Shown here in pieces: positions 10,106 through 20,848 of a DNA stretch of 64,000 nt. Within the stretch, counting starts at the first letter, position 1. Each line of letters opens with the position of its first letter. The translations under genes were made by a program, and so were the position numbers. This DNA comes from Lolium rigidum (Eukaryota; Streptophyta; Magnoliopsida; Poales; Poaceae), in contig NC_061514.1 of the NCBI RefSeq assembly GCF_022539505.1, forward strand, positions 40,412,869-40,476,868, read 5' to 3'. The notes beneath the pieces were generated by a model. That model was not told the DNA's origin and did not search any database. It saw only the letters and a program-made list of their open reading frames with translations.

Positions 10106-12259
10106 ATGATAGCTTTGTTGAAGGAATACCCGGATTGTTTTGCTCGGGATTACACAGAGATGCCCGGGTTAGACAGGAGCATCATTGAGCATCGGCTCCC
10201 TCTGAAGAAAGGATTTCGGCCGTTCCAGCAGAGAGCACGATAGATGAAGGCCGAAATTTTAGAAGAAGTCAAGAAAGAGATCGAGAAAATGTTGAACGCT
10301 GGGTTCATCAGGCCATGCAGGTATGCTGAGTGGATTTCTAGTATCGTACCTGTGGAGAAAAAGGATGGCCGATGGCGCGTCGCCATAGATTTTTGGGATC
10401 TCAATAGAGCCACTCCAAAGGATGAGTATCCAATGCCGATAGCAGAGACATTGATCAATGCAGCTGCTGGTCATAAGGTTTTAAGTTTCATGGATGGCAA
10501 TGCCGGTTACAACCAAATTTTTATGGCTCCAGAAGATATACACAAGACTGCATTCAGAGTACCAGGATCGGTGGGCTTGTTTTGAATATGTAGTCATGAC
10601 ATTTGGACTGAAAAATGCCGGCGCAACATACCAAAGAGCCATGAATTACATCTTCATGATTTGATCGGCAAGTTGGTGGAGATTTACATTGATGACGTGG
10701 TAGTCAAGTCTGTTTCAGTGAAAGGACACTTGGAGGATTTTCGACACGTCCTGGACCGAACTAGAAAATTCGGGCTACGAATGAATCCAAAGAAGTGTGC
10801 ATTTGGTGTAACGGCCGGTCAATTCTTGGGTTTCTTGGTTCATGAACACGGAATTGAGATCGGCCTGAAAAGTCAGGAGGCAGTGCGAACAATGAAGCCA
10901 CCTACCACGAAGAAGGAACTCCAGTGTCTCATCGGCAAAATCAACTTCGTCAGAAGGTTCATCTCCAACCTGTCAGGACGAATTGAGCCGTTCATGGGAT
11001 TGGTAAAAATTAAATCTGATGAGGAGTTTCGCTGGGGGGCAGAGCAACAGCGAGCATTTGACGAGATTAAAGAGTATCTAACGAAGCCATCGGTGTTGGT
11101 TCCGCCCCAGCAAGACAGGACATTCTATATTTACTTGTCAGTAGCTAACACTTCCATCACCTCAGTGGTGGTGCAAGTTTATGATGGTTTGGAGAGAGTC
11201 ATTTTCTACCTCAGCAGAAGGATGTTGGATGCAGAAACTAGGTACCCTGAGATCGAAAAGTTGTGCCTCTGCCTATTTTTTACCTGCACCAAGCTTCATC
11301 ACATCTTGCTGTCAGTAGAGATTGTCGTCATATGCAAATCAGATGTCATCAAACATATGCTGTCGGCTCCTGTGTTGAAAGGCCGACTCGGTAAATGGAT
11401 GTTTGCATTATCGGAATTTGATATCTGGTATCAGCCTGCGAAAGCAGTCAAGGGACAGGCGTTGGCCGATCTTATTGCTGAACGAATCAACACTGATATA
11501 GCAGCACTGTCTGTGCGTGCATGGGCCATCTTTTTCGATGGATCGGTTTGTGATGATGGTTGCGGCATCGACATTCTACTCGTGTCGCCCCGGGGGGCAA
11601 CATATTCCTTCTCCATCAGGCTACCTACCCCTTGCACCAACAATGTCGCTGAGTATGAAGCAATATGCAAGGGGATGGAGTTGCTATTGGAAGCCGGGGC
11701 AGAGGCAGTGGAACTTTTTGGAGACTCCAAATTGGTGATTTCCCAACTCACGGAGGAATACAAATGTGAGAGCGAGTCGCTCTTCCCATTATGGATGCAA
11801 TGCCGTGAGCTGATGGCACAATTTAAGTACATAAACTTCAATTGGATCCCAAGGTCGCAAAATACCGAGGCAAACGATCTCGCACAGTTGGCGTCAGGCT
11901 ACAAGGACGTAGCAGATGGAGCTGATGTTCAGGTTCAGTTCCTGGAGCCGGATGACTGGAGAGCCGATATCTTCTACTTGAAAGATTCGGCTCGGGGGGC
12001 ACCTAAACGGATAAGATACAAGGCCATGAAGTATGTCCTTATTGGGGATGACATGTTCTATAGGACTTTGGAAGGGTTACTTCTCAGATGTTTGGGGCCA
12101 GCCGAGTCAAATCGGCTCTTACACGAGGTACACGAAGGTGCCTGTGGAACTCACCAATCGGCTCATAAGATGAAATGGTTGATCAGGCGATCAGGATTTT
12201 ATTGGCCCACCATGCTTGAGGATTGTTTTAAGTACTATAAAGGGTGTCAAGCGTGTTAG
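10106..12259 (+). pseudogene. pol: pol: reverse transcriptase, dual RNase H, integrase zinc finger
   Basis: RT begins in the MIALLKEYPDCFA region. Motif A is LSFMDGNAGYNQ (near 10485-10510). A normally conserved F-R-D-L-N reads FWDLN. The catalytic YIDD box is at 10685-10696. The first RNase H covers about 11115-11340. A second, archaeal-type RNase H covers about 11518-11905, with Asp (FFDGS), Glu (AEYEA), Asp (FGDSKL) and Asp (EANDLA) visible. The integrase HHCC finger ends the frame (GACGTH ... CFKYYKGCQAC). Lesions: TAG at 10241-10243 where glutamine is expected, an extra T in the run near 10577-10580, a 1-nt loss near 10653, and TAG at 12257-12259 where glutamine is expected. The product cannot be made as one polyprotein. 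Confidence 0.85.
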
Positions 12260-12295
12260 AAATTTGGGAGCATTCATACAGTACATGCGTCAGCA

Positions 12296-13213
12296 ATGAA
12301 CCCCATCATCAAGCCTTGGCCATTTCGAGGTTGGGGCATGGATATGATCGGCAAAATCAATCCTCCATCGAGCAAAGGCCATGTGTGGGTTCTGGCCATT
12401 ACAGATTATTTCACTAAATGGGTGGAGGCCGTCCCTATGAAGTCAGTGGCATCGAAAGATGTCATTAATTTCGTGAAAGAACATGTCATTCATAGATTCG
12501 GGATTCCCCAGACTATCACGACCGATGGAGGTTCGGTTTTTGTTTCTCACGAGTTCAGAAAGTTCTGCGAGGACATGGGAATTAAGTTGATCCGATCGTC
12601 TCCATACTATGCTCAAGCAAATGGGCAAGTTGAAGCGTCCAACAAGAGCCTTATCAAGCTGATTAAGAGGAAAATCGACGAGTATCCTAGACGTTGGCAC
12701 GAGGTATTGTCAGAGGCTTTGTGGGCTTATCGCATGTCATGCCATGGAGCGATAAAAACCTCTCCATACCATATGTTCTATGGACAAGAAGCCGTATTGC
12801 CCTGGGAAATCACGGTTGGGTCGAGACGTGTTACGTTTCAGAATAATTTAACAACTGAAGAATATGCAGCCCTGATGAGTGATAGCATTGAGGATGTAAC
12901 GGAACTTAGACTGTGGTCGCTTGAGAAAATTAAAGAGAACAAAGCCAAGGTAGCTCGTGCATATAATAAGAAGATGAGACCAAAGGAGTTCCACGTTGGT
13001 GATCTGGTATGGGAAGCTGTATTGCCATTGGGGACTAAGGATGCAGCGTATGGTAAATGGTCTCCAAATTGGCACGGGCCGTACAGGGTCGACCAAGTTT
13101 TAAAGGGTAATGCATACATGCTCGAGGAGCTGAACGGTGTGAAGTTCCCAGTGGCTGTCAATGGCCAGCATCTCAAGAAATATTTCCCAAGTATGTGGGA
13201 TGATGGACAGTGA
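12296..13213 (+). pseudogene. pol: integrase catalytic core and C-terminal domain
   Basis: 305 codons in one frame. The DDE triad is visible: Asp16 (WGMDMIG), Asp77 (TITTDGG) and Glu113 (NGQVEAS), with 35 residues between the second Asp and the Glu as expected for retroviral-type integrases. The C-terminal part (HVGDLVWEAVLP ... WHGPYRVDQVL) is the usual SH3-like tail; no chromodomain is seen. The core is intact, but it is cut off from its zinc finger by the TAG at 12257, so it is part of a broken pol. Confidence 0.85.
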
Positions 13214-13333
13214 AATATGGGGGCCGATGCATGAAATCGGCCAGTAAAAAAAACAATTTTCTTCCCAAGTATGTGGGATGATGGACAGTGAAATATGGGG
13301 GCCGATGCATGAAATCGGCTAGTAAAAAAAATA
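13186..13333 (+). repeat. Tandem duplication of the pol 3' end, period 78 bp
   Basis: The sequence starting 'cccaagtatgtggg' at 13186 recurs at 13264 almost unchanged. It carries with it the last integrase codons, the stop codon and a GCCGAT/ATCGGC hairpin. Confidence 0.85.
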
Positions 13334-13405
13334 TGCAAAGCAACAGGATGCTAAGCACAGCCGATGCACAGACATCGACTTTAGACTGAAAGCCGATGCG
13401 CAGCC
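13222..13405 (+). repeat. GCCGAT...ATCGGC hairpin cluster after integrase
   Basis: Inverted repeats at 13222-13242 and 13301-13319, and weaker relatives near 13360 and 13392 (GCCGATGC followed by ATCGAC). They belong to the same motif series as at 9052-9931. Confidence 0.7.
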
Positions 13406-13696
13406 ATCGACTCTATAGGAACAGACTGTTATGAGGGTCACAGATTACCGTTTGAATTTGGGGAATGTCCATTTGGACCTGTCTAACTAAGTCTAGCCTC
13501 GCTGGCCTACTTTGAAGCCTTTGTGCGTTGACCTACTTTGACAATCGGAAGAATCAAATTGTACAATCAGAAAAATCAAATTGGGAAGCATTCTTCATTG
13601 ATAAGAAGGTTTTTTACAAGTAAGAGCCGATTGCTCTCAAAAGGATCATCTACTACCTAAATTACTACTACTAGCCCTATACTAGTAGTCCCTAAT

Positions 13697-14167
13697 CTAG
13701 GGGCCGTCGTTGCCCTCGTCGTCGACGTCCTCGCCGCTATCGGCGCTGCTGCCGGCGACGTCTTCGTCGCTGCTGTTGAAGCCGCCGGCAGGGGCTTCGT
13801 CTTCTTCGTCGTCTTCGTCGTCGTCATCCTCCGACCCGGCGCGGAAGAGCTTCGCCGGCGGGTACTCGTCGGAGGAGGTGTCCTCCTCCACTTCCTCCTC
13901 CTCCTCGTCGGAGGAGAGGTCCTCGCCCCAGAGAGCGTCGTCGTCGCTCTCCTCCTCCAAACCCCCGTCGATGAGGAAATGGAGGTTGTCCTCCCCGTTG
14001 GTCAAGGACTCATCGTCCTCTGACCCGACGGAGAAGTCCCAATCCCTCTCGTCCCACCACAGTGGGGCGCGGGCCTCGTACGCCGCTATCGGGTCGTACT
14101 CCGGCACCGGCTCGCTGGAGGAGGAGGATTGGAAGGAGAGACCCGAAGAGGCAGAGGAGGAGTCCAT
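13697..14167 (-). CDS. Antisense acidic ORF of the Tat element
   Basis: Starting at the ATG at 14167 this encodes 156 residues; the open frame reaches back to 14353, but the MDSSSASSG start fits better. The protein is Ser-rich at the N-terminus (residues 1-20), has a hydrophobic/aromatic patch (YEARAPLWWDERDWDF, about 31-46), and is then dominated by Asp/Glu/Ser runs to the end. No enzymatic motif is present. Tat-lineage elements are known to carry extra antisense ORFs at this position between integrase and the 3' LTR; their function is unknown. The frame is free of stops despite several lesions in pol. A candidate antisense TATA (CACTATATCC) lies about 90 nt upstream of the ATG. The + strand Ser-rich ORF over the same bases is its shadow. 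Confidence 0.65.
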   Translation of the reverse strand: MDSSSASSGLSFQSSSSSEPVPEYDPIAAYEARAPLWWDERDWDFSVGSEDDESLTNGEDNLHFLIDGGLEEESDDDALWGEDLSSDEEEEEVEEDTSSDEYPPAKLFRAGSEDDDDEDDEEDEAPAGGFNSSDEDVAGSSADSGEDVDDEGNDGP

Positions 14168-14451
14168 GGTTGCAGAGGAGGGTTTTTTCCGATTGCTAAT
14201 GCGAAATAGGGGAATGAAGAGGCGAACTGCTCGGATGAGTGTAAATAAAGGGGATATAGTGAAAGATGATTCAATGCTGTGGCAGTTTCGAGGATGCGGT
14301 GCCAAAACTGTCAAATCGTGCAGTGCGGAGAAGTTGAGAAGGCAAGGCATCATGATGAAAGGGCACTGTAACGGTTCTGCTCTGCAACGCGTGACCCGAT
14401 GAAGGAAAACAGAGTGGTTTTGGAATTATTATTGCCAAAACCAGGGGGGCA

Positions 14452-15044
14452 TGTGTTATCACCAGATTTTAGCCAAATCAGAAGATGGGCCGTGATTGAG
14501 ATGGGCTTGGAGGATATGCACATAAAGTGTTTCTTAATCGGCCTCGTGTAAGAATTTGGGCTAGATTGCCCGTGTATTTGTACATTATGGTAGATCGCGT
14601 TTCAGTTTAGAATTAAGAGATAGAGTTTGGTTCGTACACAGTTAGGTTTATTCCAAAGATAGAAAGTCCACGGACTATAAATATGTACCTAGGGTTATTG
14701 AGAAAGGAGGACGATCACGTTCACAACAAACACAATCTAGGCGCATCGCCACCCCTTGTTTCGAGGGTTTCTTCCGAGTAAGCGTCATGCTGCGTAGATC
14801 GCATCTTGCGATCTAGGCAGTATCGGTTTATTCGTTGTCTTGTGTTGCTCGTACTGAAGGCTTGTTGATGGCGAGTAACACTGTTATCATAGATGTTTTG
14901 GGGCTTACATCGATATTTTTCTGATATGTTTGCTTAGTCATGCTGCCCCTAAATATCTAGCTGCCTTTGCACCTATCTTAGGTGTAAGGGCAGCATCTTG
15001 CTTCGTCTTTATTTAGTACATCTGATCTGTTATGGTTGTTCCTT
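14452..15044 (+). repeat. 3' LTR of the Tat element, 5' portion
   Basis: It begins TGTGTTATCACCAG directly after a polypurine tract (14442-14451, CAGGGGGGCA). It is interrupted at 15045 by a CACTA transposon, and the remaining 3' part is not found in the window. Confidence 0.75.
14676..14683 (+). promoter_or_regulatory. TATA box in the Tat LTR
   Basis: TATAAATA about 225 nt into the LTR, a typical position for the U3 promoter of an LTR. Confidence 0.5.
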
Positions 15045-15079
15045 CACTACTAGGAAAAAGCTTATAGGTGGAGGCAAAA

Positions 15080-15415
15080 CGTGCCGGTGCACCACCTAGG
15101 ACGTGCGCCGGTGGAAAGTGTTGCCGGCGCACCAGGAAGTCGCCGCGCCGGCGATGCGGGCATACTCGCCGGCGCACCTCGGAGAACATGCGCCGGGGAA
15201 AATTCCCGGCATGGGCTCGGCCGATTCGGGCCAGGCCCGGGAAACTCGCCGGCGCACCAGCCCGGGAGCGCGCCGGCGGTAATTTGCGGTTGCCGGCGCG
15301 CTCCTCGGGCTGGTGCGCCGGCGAGTGTTTCCTGGGCCTGGCCCGGAGCAACTATAGCCGGATGGGGTATATATTGCCGGCGCACCATGGGCCAGGTGCG
15401 CCGGCAATAACCTGG
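15080..15415. repeat. CACTA subterminal repeat array (GCCGGCGCACC)
   Basis: About a dozen copies in both orientations of a core GCCGGCGC(ACC)/(GGT)GCGCCGGC within 335 bp. Subterminal repeats of this kind are the transposase binding sites of CACTA elements. All open frames across this block are by-products of its GC content. Confidence 0.8.
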
Positions 15416-15990
15416 GAGTTATTTCAGCCACCAACCAGCACACTCACTCACACACTCACTACACTCCACTTCTCCACACAACCCGAGCCTTCTCCCAACC
15501 CAGCTCATTTTTGCCTATTCCTATCCCCAATTTAGCTAATTTGACCAAACAAAATCATATTTTTTGAGAAAATCTTCCCTTCCTACATGCATCTCCCACA
15601 TCCCCCTATGTAGATCTAGATCTACTATCCCGCGTTGACGGCTCAATCTAGATCTAGATCTAGAAAGTCGGCTTCCATACGCCATTGTCGCGGCGCGTCG
15701 TCTCGATCTCGTCGACAATTATATCAAACAAATAGGTGATTAATGAACAAATTGAGGAATGAAATCGACGTATGTTGGACATTTGAAGCAAAGCTCTCGT
15801 GTGTGGCATATATATATATGTATATGTTGTGTTTGTGCTTGTGCTTGTGTGTGTTGGCGTTGAAAATGAGTTGCCAACGTTGCGCCGAAATGTTGATTCT
15901 TTAAGTTTCCGTTTCGGCACATTTACGGCGCTCCTATGTCCTACCGTGTAGGAAGGTCATGCCGAAATTTTCCGTGAAAACTACCGACGG

Positions 15991-16270
15991 ATGCATGGTT
16001 CTAATCAATTATGTAATCTTACCATGCAGGCGATAATGGTTATCGAGATGAGTGAAAGCATCGTGATGAGATATCTGAAACACGCGATCATCGACATGTA
16101 TGAAAATAACCGCACGGAGGTATTGTGTCTGTGCCTGAGATGCAAACGAGGGAAATGGTTTGACCCGTATTCAGGCAAATTGCAGGGGCACCTGCTCACT
16201 AATGGTTTCATGCATGGACACACTCAATGGATGAGTGATGATGGCGAGGAGGTCAATGGGGCGACGGCGG
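15991..16270 (+). pseudogene. CACTA transposase N-terminus (transposase-associated domain)
   Basis: The frame contains RYLKHAIIDMYENN, a Cys pair (LCLCLRC), GHLLTNGFMHGHTQW and an acidic tail. This matches the pattern of the transposase-associated domain (Transpos_assoc, PF13963) that precedes the TNP2 catalytic domain: a Cys-X-C-X-X-C-like segment, then HL..(R/N)GF...YT.W. The frame continues past 16270 only by chance into the LTR. The DDE core is absent. 'acttaccatgcag' just upstream of 16031 may be an intron acceptor. Confidence 0.65.
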
Positions 16271-16460
16271 TGATAACCCACAAGTATAGGGGATCGCAAC
16301 AGTCTTCGAGGGAAGTAAAACCCAAATTTATTGATTCGACACAAGGGGAGGTAAAGAATACTTATAAGCCTTAACAACTGAGTTGTCAATTCAGCTGCAC
16401 CTGGAAAAGCACTAGCAACGGGGGTGATGTGAAAGTAGCAGATAATATCGTAGTAGTAAC
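16271..16460 (-). mobile_element. LTR fragment of another Athila-like element
   Basis: Begins TGATAACCCACAAGTATAGG, a very common grass LTR terminus (recalled), inserted in the CACTA element. Orientation is inferred from related LTRs in which this end is the 3' end of the sense strand. It runs into the assembly gap. Expected target duplication GGCGG (16266-16270) cannot be paired here. Confidence 0.6.
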
Positions 16461-16560
16461 NNNNNNNNNNNNNNNNNNNNNNNNNNNNNNNNNNNNNNNN
16501 NNNNNNNNNNNNNNNNNNNNNNNNNNNNNNNNNNNNNNNNNNNNNNNNNNNNNNNNNNNN
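16461..16560. other. Assembly gap (100 N)
   Basis: Exactly 100 unknown bases. The left flank is an LTR beginning TGATAACCC and the right flank is the 3' interior of a different repeat, so the true distance and order here are not established. Confidence 0.99.
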
Positions 16561-18513
16561 TGGGAAAATAGCCTAAAAAACTATTGTGGTGAAGAATATG
16601 TAGCTATGTATCTTATTTCTTATAAGTTGCTTGTTGAGCGGTAGCCATGTTTCTGGGGATGCCACCAACTATTACACCTTTGTTGAATATCATGTGAGTT
16701 GCTATGCATGTTCGTCTTGTCTCAAGTAAGGGTGATTTATCATGATCAAAGGTTTGTGTATGCATATTGTTAGAGAAGAACATTGGGCCGCTAACTAAAG
16801 CCATGATCCATGGTGGAAGTTTCAGTAATCCTCAATCTCTTATGAGAATATTATCTGTTGTTGAATGCTTATGCACTAAAGAGGAGTCCGTTATCTGTTG
16901 TCTATGTTGTCCCGGTATGGATGTCTAAGTTGAGAATAATCAAAAATGAGAAATCAAATGCGATCTTTCTCCTTAGACCTTTGTACAGGCGGCATAGAGG
17001 TACCCCTTTGTGACACTTGGTTGAGACATATGTTATGCAATGATAATCCATGTAAATCCAAGCTAATTAGGACAAGGTGCGAGCACTATTGGTAATCTAT
17101 GCATGAGGCTTGCAACTTATAAGATGTCTTATACATAACACATATGATTTATTACTACCGTTGACAAAATTGTTTCTATGTTTTCAAAATGAAAAAGCTC
17201 TAGCACAAAAATAGTAATCCATGCTTCCCTCTGCGAAGGGCCTATCTTTTACTTTATGTTGAGTCAGTTTACCTACTTCTTTCTATCTTAGAAGCAAACA
17301 CTTGTGTGATCTGTGTGCATTGATTCTTACATGTTTACCTATTGCACTTGTTATATTACTTTGTGTTGACAATTATCCATGAGATATACATGTTGAAGTT
17401 GAAAGCAACTGCTGAAACTTATATCTTCCTTTGTGTTGTTTCAAAGCTTTCTACTAAGAATTTATTGCTTTATGAGTTAACTCTTATGCAAGTCTTATTG
17501 ATGCTTGTCTTGAAAGTATTATTCATGAAAAGTCTTTGCTATATGATTCAGTTGTTTACTCATTGTCTTTACCATTGCTTGAATCGCTGCATTCATCTCA
17601 TATGCTTTACAATAGTATTGATCAAGATTATGATAGCATGTCACTTCGAAATTATCCTTGTTATCGTTTACCTACTCGAGGGCGAATAGGAGCCGAGCTT
17701 GGGGATGCTTGATACGTCTCAAACGTATCTATAATTTCTTATGTTCCATGCTACTTTTATGATGATACTCACATGTTTTATACACACTTTATGTCATTAT
17801 TATGCATTTTCCGGCACTAACCTATTGACGAGATGTCGAAGAGCCAGTTGATGTTTTCTGCTGTTTTTGGTTTCAGAAATCCTACAAAGGAAATATTCTC
17901 GGAATTGGACGAAATCACAGTACCGAGAGCCACGATACGAAAAACCTTCCAGAGACACCGCCGCCGCCAATCCCATCTCGGGGGATTCAGGAGATCGCCT
18001 CCGGCAACCTGCCGGAGAGGGGAATCATCTCCCGGAGGACTCTTCATCACCATGATCGCCTCCGGATTGATGTGTGAGTAGTTCACCCCTAGACTATGGG
18101 TCCATAGCAGTAGCTAGATGGTTGTCTTCTCCTCATTGTGCTATCATGTTAGATCTTGTGAGCTGCCTATCATGATCAAGATCGTCTATTTGTAATGCTA
18201 CATGTTGTGTTTGTTGGGATCCGATGAATATGGAATACTATGTCAAGTTGATTATCAATCTATCATATATGTTGTTTATGTTCTTGCATGCTCTCTCGTT
18301 GCTAGTAGAGGCTCTGGCCAAGTTGATACTTGTAACTCCAAGAGGGAGTATTTATGCTCGATAGTGGGTTCATGCCTCCATTGAATGCGAGACATGATGA
18401 CAGAAAGTTCTAAGGTTGTGGATGTGCTTGTTGCCACTAGGGATAAAACATAAATGCTTTGTCTAAGGATATTTGTGTTGATTACATTACGCACCATACT
18501 TAATGCAATTATA
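16561..18513 (+). mobile_element. Athila-like LTR retrotransposon fragment (copy C)
   Basis: 16561-17709 matches the internal 3' zone of copy A (from about its base 258), ends in the polypurine tract GAGCTTGGGGATGCT, and is followed by an LTR from 17710 (TGATACGTCTCAAACG). The LTR stops after about 800 of roughly 1600 bp at about 18513, where Copia integrase sequence begins. No coding capacity. Confidence 0.75.
17710..18513 (+). repeat. Truncated LTR of copy C
   Basis: Intact TG start after the polypurine tract. It aligns with 1396-2385 of copy A, apart from a missing GC-rich block, and then breaks. Confidence 0.75.
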
Positions 18514-20771
18514 CATTGAATTTCTACGTTCTGATCGTGGAGGTGAGTTATGAGTTTGGCATGCATTTAAAGAAATACAGAATACTTTCACAGTTGACAC
18601 CGCCGGGAACATCACAACGCAATGGTGTGTCCGAACGTTGTAATCAAACTTTATTGGATATGGTTCGATCTATGATGTCTCTTAAAGATTTACCATTATC
18701 TTTTTGGAGTTATGCAGTAGAGACATCAGCATTCACTTTAAATAGGGCACCATCTAAATCTGTTGAAACGACACCGTATGAATTATGGTTTGGAAACAAA
18801 CCTAAGTTGTTGTTCCTTAAAGTTTGGGGCTGCGAAGCTTATGTAAATAAGTTACAACCTGACAAGCTCAAACCCAAAGCAGAGAAATGTGTCTTCATAG
18901 GATACCCTAAAGAAACAATTGGGTATACATTCTATCACAGATCCGAAGGTAAAATCTTTGTTGCCAAGAACGGATCCTTTCTTGAAAATGAGTTTCTCTC
19001 GAAAGAAGTGACTTGAAGAAAAGTAGAAATCGACGAGGTTACTGAACCTTATCTTGAAAATCAGAGTAGCGCAACACCGGAAGATGTTCTTGTGCCACCT
19101 ATACCGATTAGTGAGGAAGCTAATGATAATGATCATGAAACTTTGAATGAAGTTACTACTGAACCTCGAAGGTCGACTAGAGTTCACATCACTCCTGATT
19201 TGTATGACTCCTGTCTAAATGTCATGGTTGTGGACAACAATGATGAAGACCTTGCGATGTATGAGGAAGCAATGATGAGCCCAGATTCCAACAAATGGCA
19301 AGAAGCCATGAAATCCGAAATAGGATCCATGTATGATAATCAAGTATGGACTTTGGTAGACTTACCTGATAGCCGCAAGGCTGTCGAGAATAAATAGATC
19401 TTCAAAAGAAAAACAGATGCTAATGTTAATATTACTGTCTATAAAGCTCGACTTGTTGCGAAAGGGTTCCGACAAATTCAAGGAGTTGACTACGATGAGA
19501 CTTTCTCACTTTTAGAAAAGCTAAAGTCTGTGAGGATATTGTTAGCAATAGCGGCATATTTCGATTATGAAATTTGGCAGATGGATGTCAAAACGGCGTT
19601 CCTTAATGGTGACATTGAGAAAGAGTTGTATATGATACAACCCAAAGATTTTGTCGATCATAAAAATGCTGATAAGGTATGCAAACTTCAGCGTTCAATC
19701 TATGGACTGAAGCAAGCATCCCAAAGTTGGAACAGACGCTTTGATAAGGTGATCAAAGACTTTCGATTTATACAAACCCGCGGAGAGGCTTGTATTTACA
19801 AGAAAGTGAGTGAGAGCTCTATAGCATTCCTGATATTATATGTAGATGACATATTATTGATTGGAAATGATGTAGAACTTCTGAGTAGTATAAAAGGTTA
19901 TTTGAATAAGTGTTTTTCAATGAAGAACCTTGAAGAAGCAGCATACATTCTAGAAATCAAGATTTATATAGATAGATCAAGACGCCTAATAGGGCTTTCA
20001 CAGAGTACATACCTGGATAAGATTCTAAAGAAGTTTATAATGGATGAAAGCAAGAAATGGTTCTTGCCCATGTTACCAGGTAAGACCTTGAGTAAAACTC
20101 AAAATCCAGCTACGGCAGAAGAGAGAGAAAGGATGAACAAAATCCCCTATGTCTCGGCCATAGGCTCTATCATGTATGCCATGTTGTGTACAAGACCGGA
20201 TATCGCACATGTTGTTAGTTTGACCAGCAGATATCAAAGTGATCCAGGAATGGAACACTGGACAGCGGTCAAGAATATCCTGAAGTACTTGAAAAGAACT
20301 AAGGATATGTTTCTTTGTTATGGAGGTGACCAAGAGCTTGCTGTAACTAGTTACACCGATGCTAGTTGGAACATTGATCTGGATGACTCTAAGTCTCAAT
20401 CCGGATACGTATTTGTTTTGAATGGTGCAGCAGTAAGCTGGAGGAGTGCTAGGCAAAGCGTTGTGGCGAAATCTTCAACTGAATCGGAATACATAGCTGC
20501 TTTGGAGGCTTCATCAGAGGCGATATGGATGACGTGTTTCATTACTGAGCTTGGTGTGGTTCCTAGTGCGTTGGACCCGATGACCATCTATTGTGACAAC
20601 ATGGGTGCCATAGCCAATGCACAGGAGACAAGGTCACACAAGAAGCTGAAGCATATAAAGCTACGTTTTCATTCTATTCGCGAGTACATCGAAGATGTTG
20701 ACTTAAAAATTTGCAAAGTACACACTGATCTGATTGTGGCAGATCCGTTGACTAAAGCTCTTCCTAGATAA
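18514..20771 (+). pseudogene. Copia pol: integrase end, RT and RNase H
   Basis: The start corresponds to the integrase SDRGGE region but is frameshifted by a small deletion near 18540. The GNGVSERCNQ-like segment, the GYPKETIGYTFY segment and the RRSTR acidic linker follow. RT: WQMDVKTAFLNGDIEKELYM, SIYGLKQASQSW, and the catalytic YVDD near 19841-19852. RNase H: YTDASWNIDLDD, KSSTESEYIA, IYCDN; the frame ends KALPR at 20768. Stops: TGA at 19014-19016 and TAG at 19395-19397 (tryptophan expected); the latter is followed by a stretch without a usable start before the RT frame. The element cannot make its polyprotein, but RT and RNase H catalytic residues are still visible. Confidence 0.85.
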
Positions 20772-20848
20772 AAACATGACCTACACCAGAACGTCATGTG
20801 TGTTAGGTATAGTAATCTAGATTATTGACTATAGTGAAAGTGGGAGAC

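Larger units (their letters stand above)
8038..15044 (+). mobile_element. Tat-lineage Ty3/gypsy retrotransposon (5' end missing)
   Basis: In order: gag C-terminal part, protease, RT, RNase H, a second archaeal-type RNase H, integrase with HHCC and DDE motifs, an antisense acidic ORF, polypurine tract and 3' LTR. The second RNase H and the antisense ORF between pol and the 3' LTR are hallmarks of the plant Tat lineage (Ogre/Retand/Grande group). The 5' LTR and gag N-terminus are cut off by copy B at 8037, and the 3' LTR is split by a CACTA insertion at 15045. Several stops and frameshifts show it is defective. Confidence 0.85.
15045..16270 (+). mobile_element. CACTA (En/Spm-type) transposon, 5' end
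   Basis: It starts CACTACTAGGAAAAAGC, a grass CACTA terminus, inside the Tat LTR. The preceding CTT (15042-15044) is the candidate 3-bp target duplication. Next come dense GC-rich subterminal repeats and then the N-terminal region of a TNP2-type transposase. It is cut at 16271 by an LTR beginning TGATAACCCACAAG, so the rest, including the 3' terminus, is missing. Confidence 0.8.

Noticed and set aside
13710..14402. 230-codon Ser-rich + strand ORF
   Set aside because: Opposite-strand shadow of the acidic antisense ORF (GAC/GAG codons read as GTC/CTC and TCC/TCG).
15013..15535. Six overlapping ORFs of 108-155 codons
   Set aside because: Produced by the GCCGGCGC subterminal repeats of the CACTA element.
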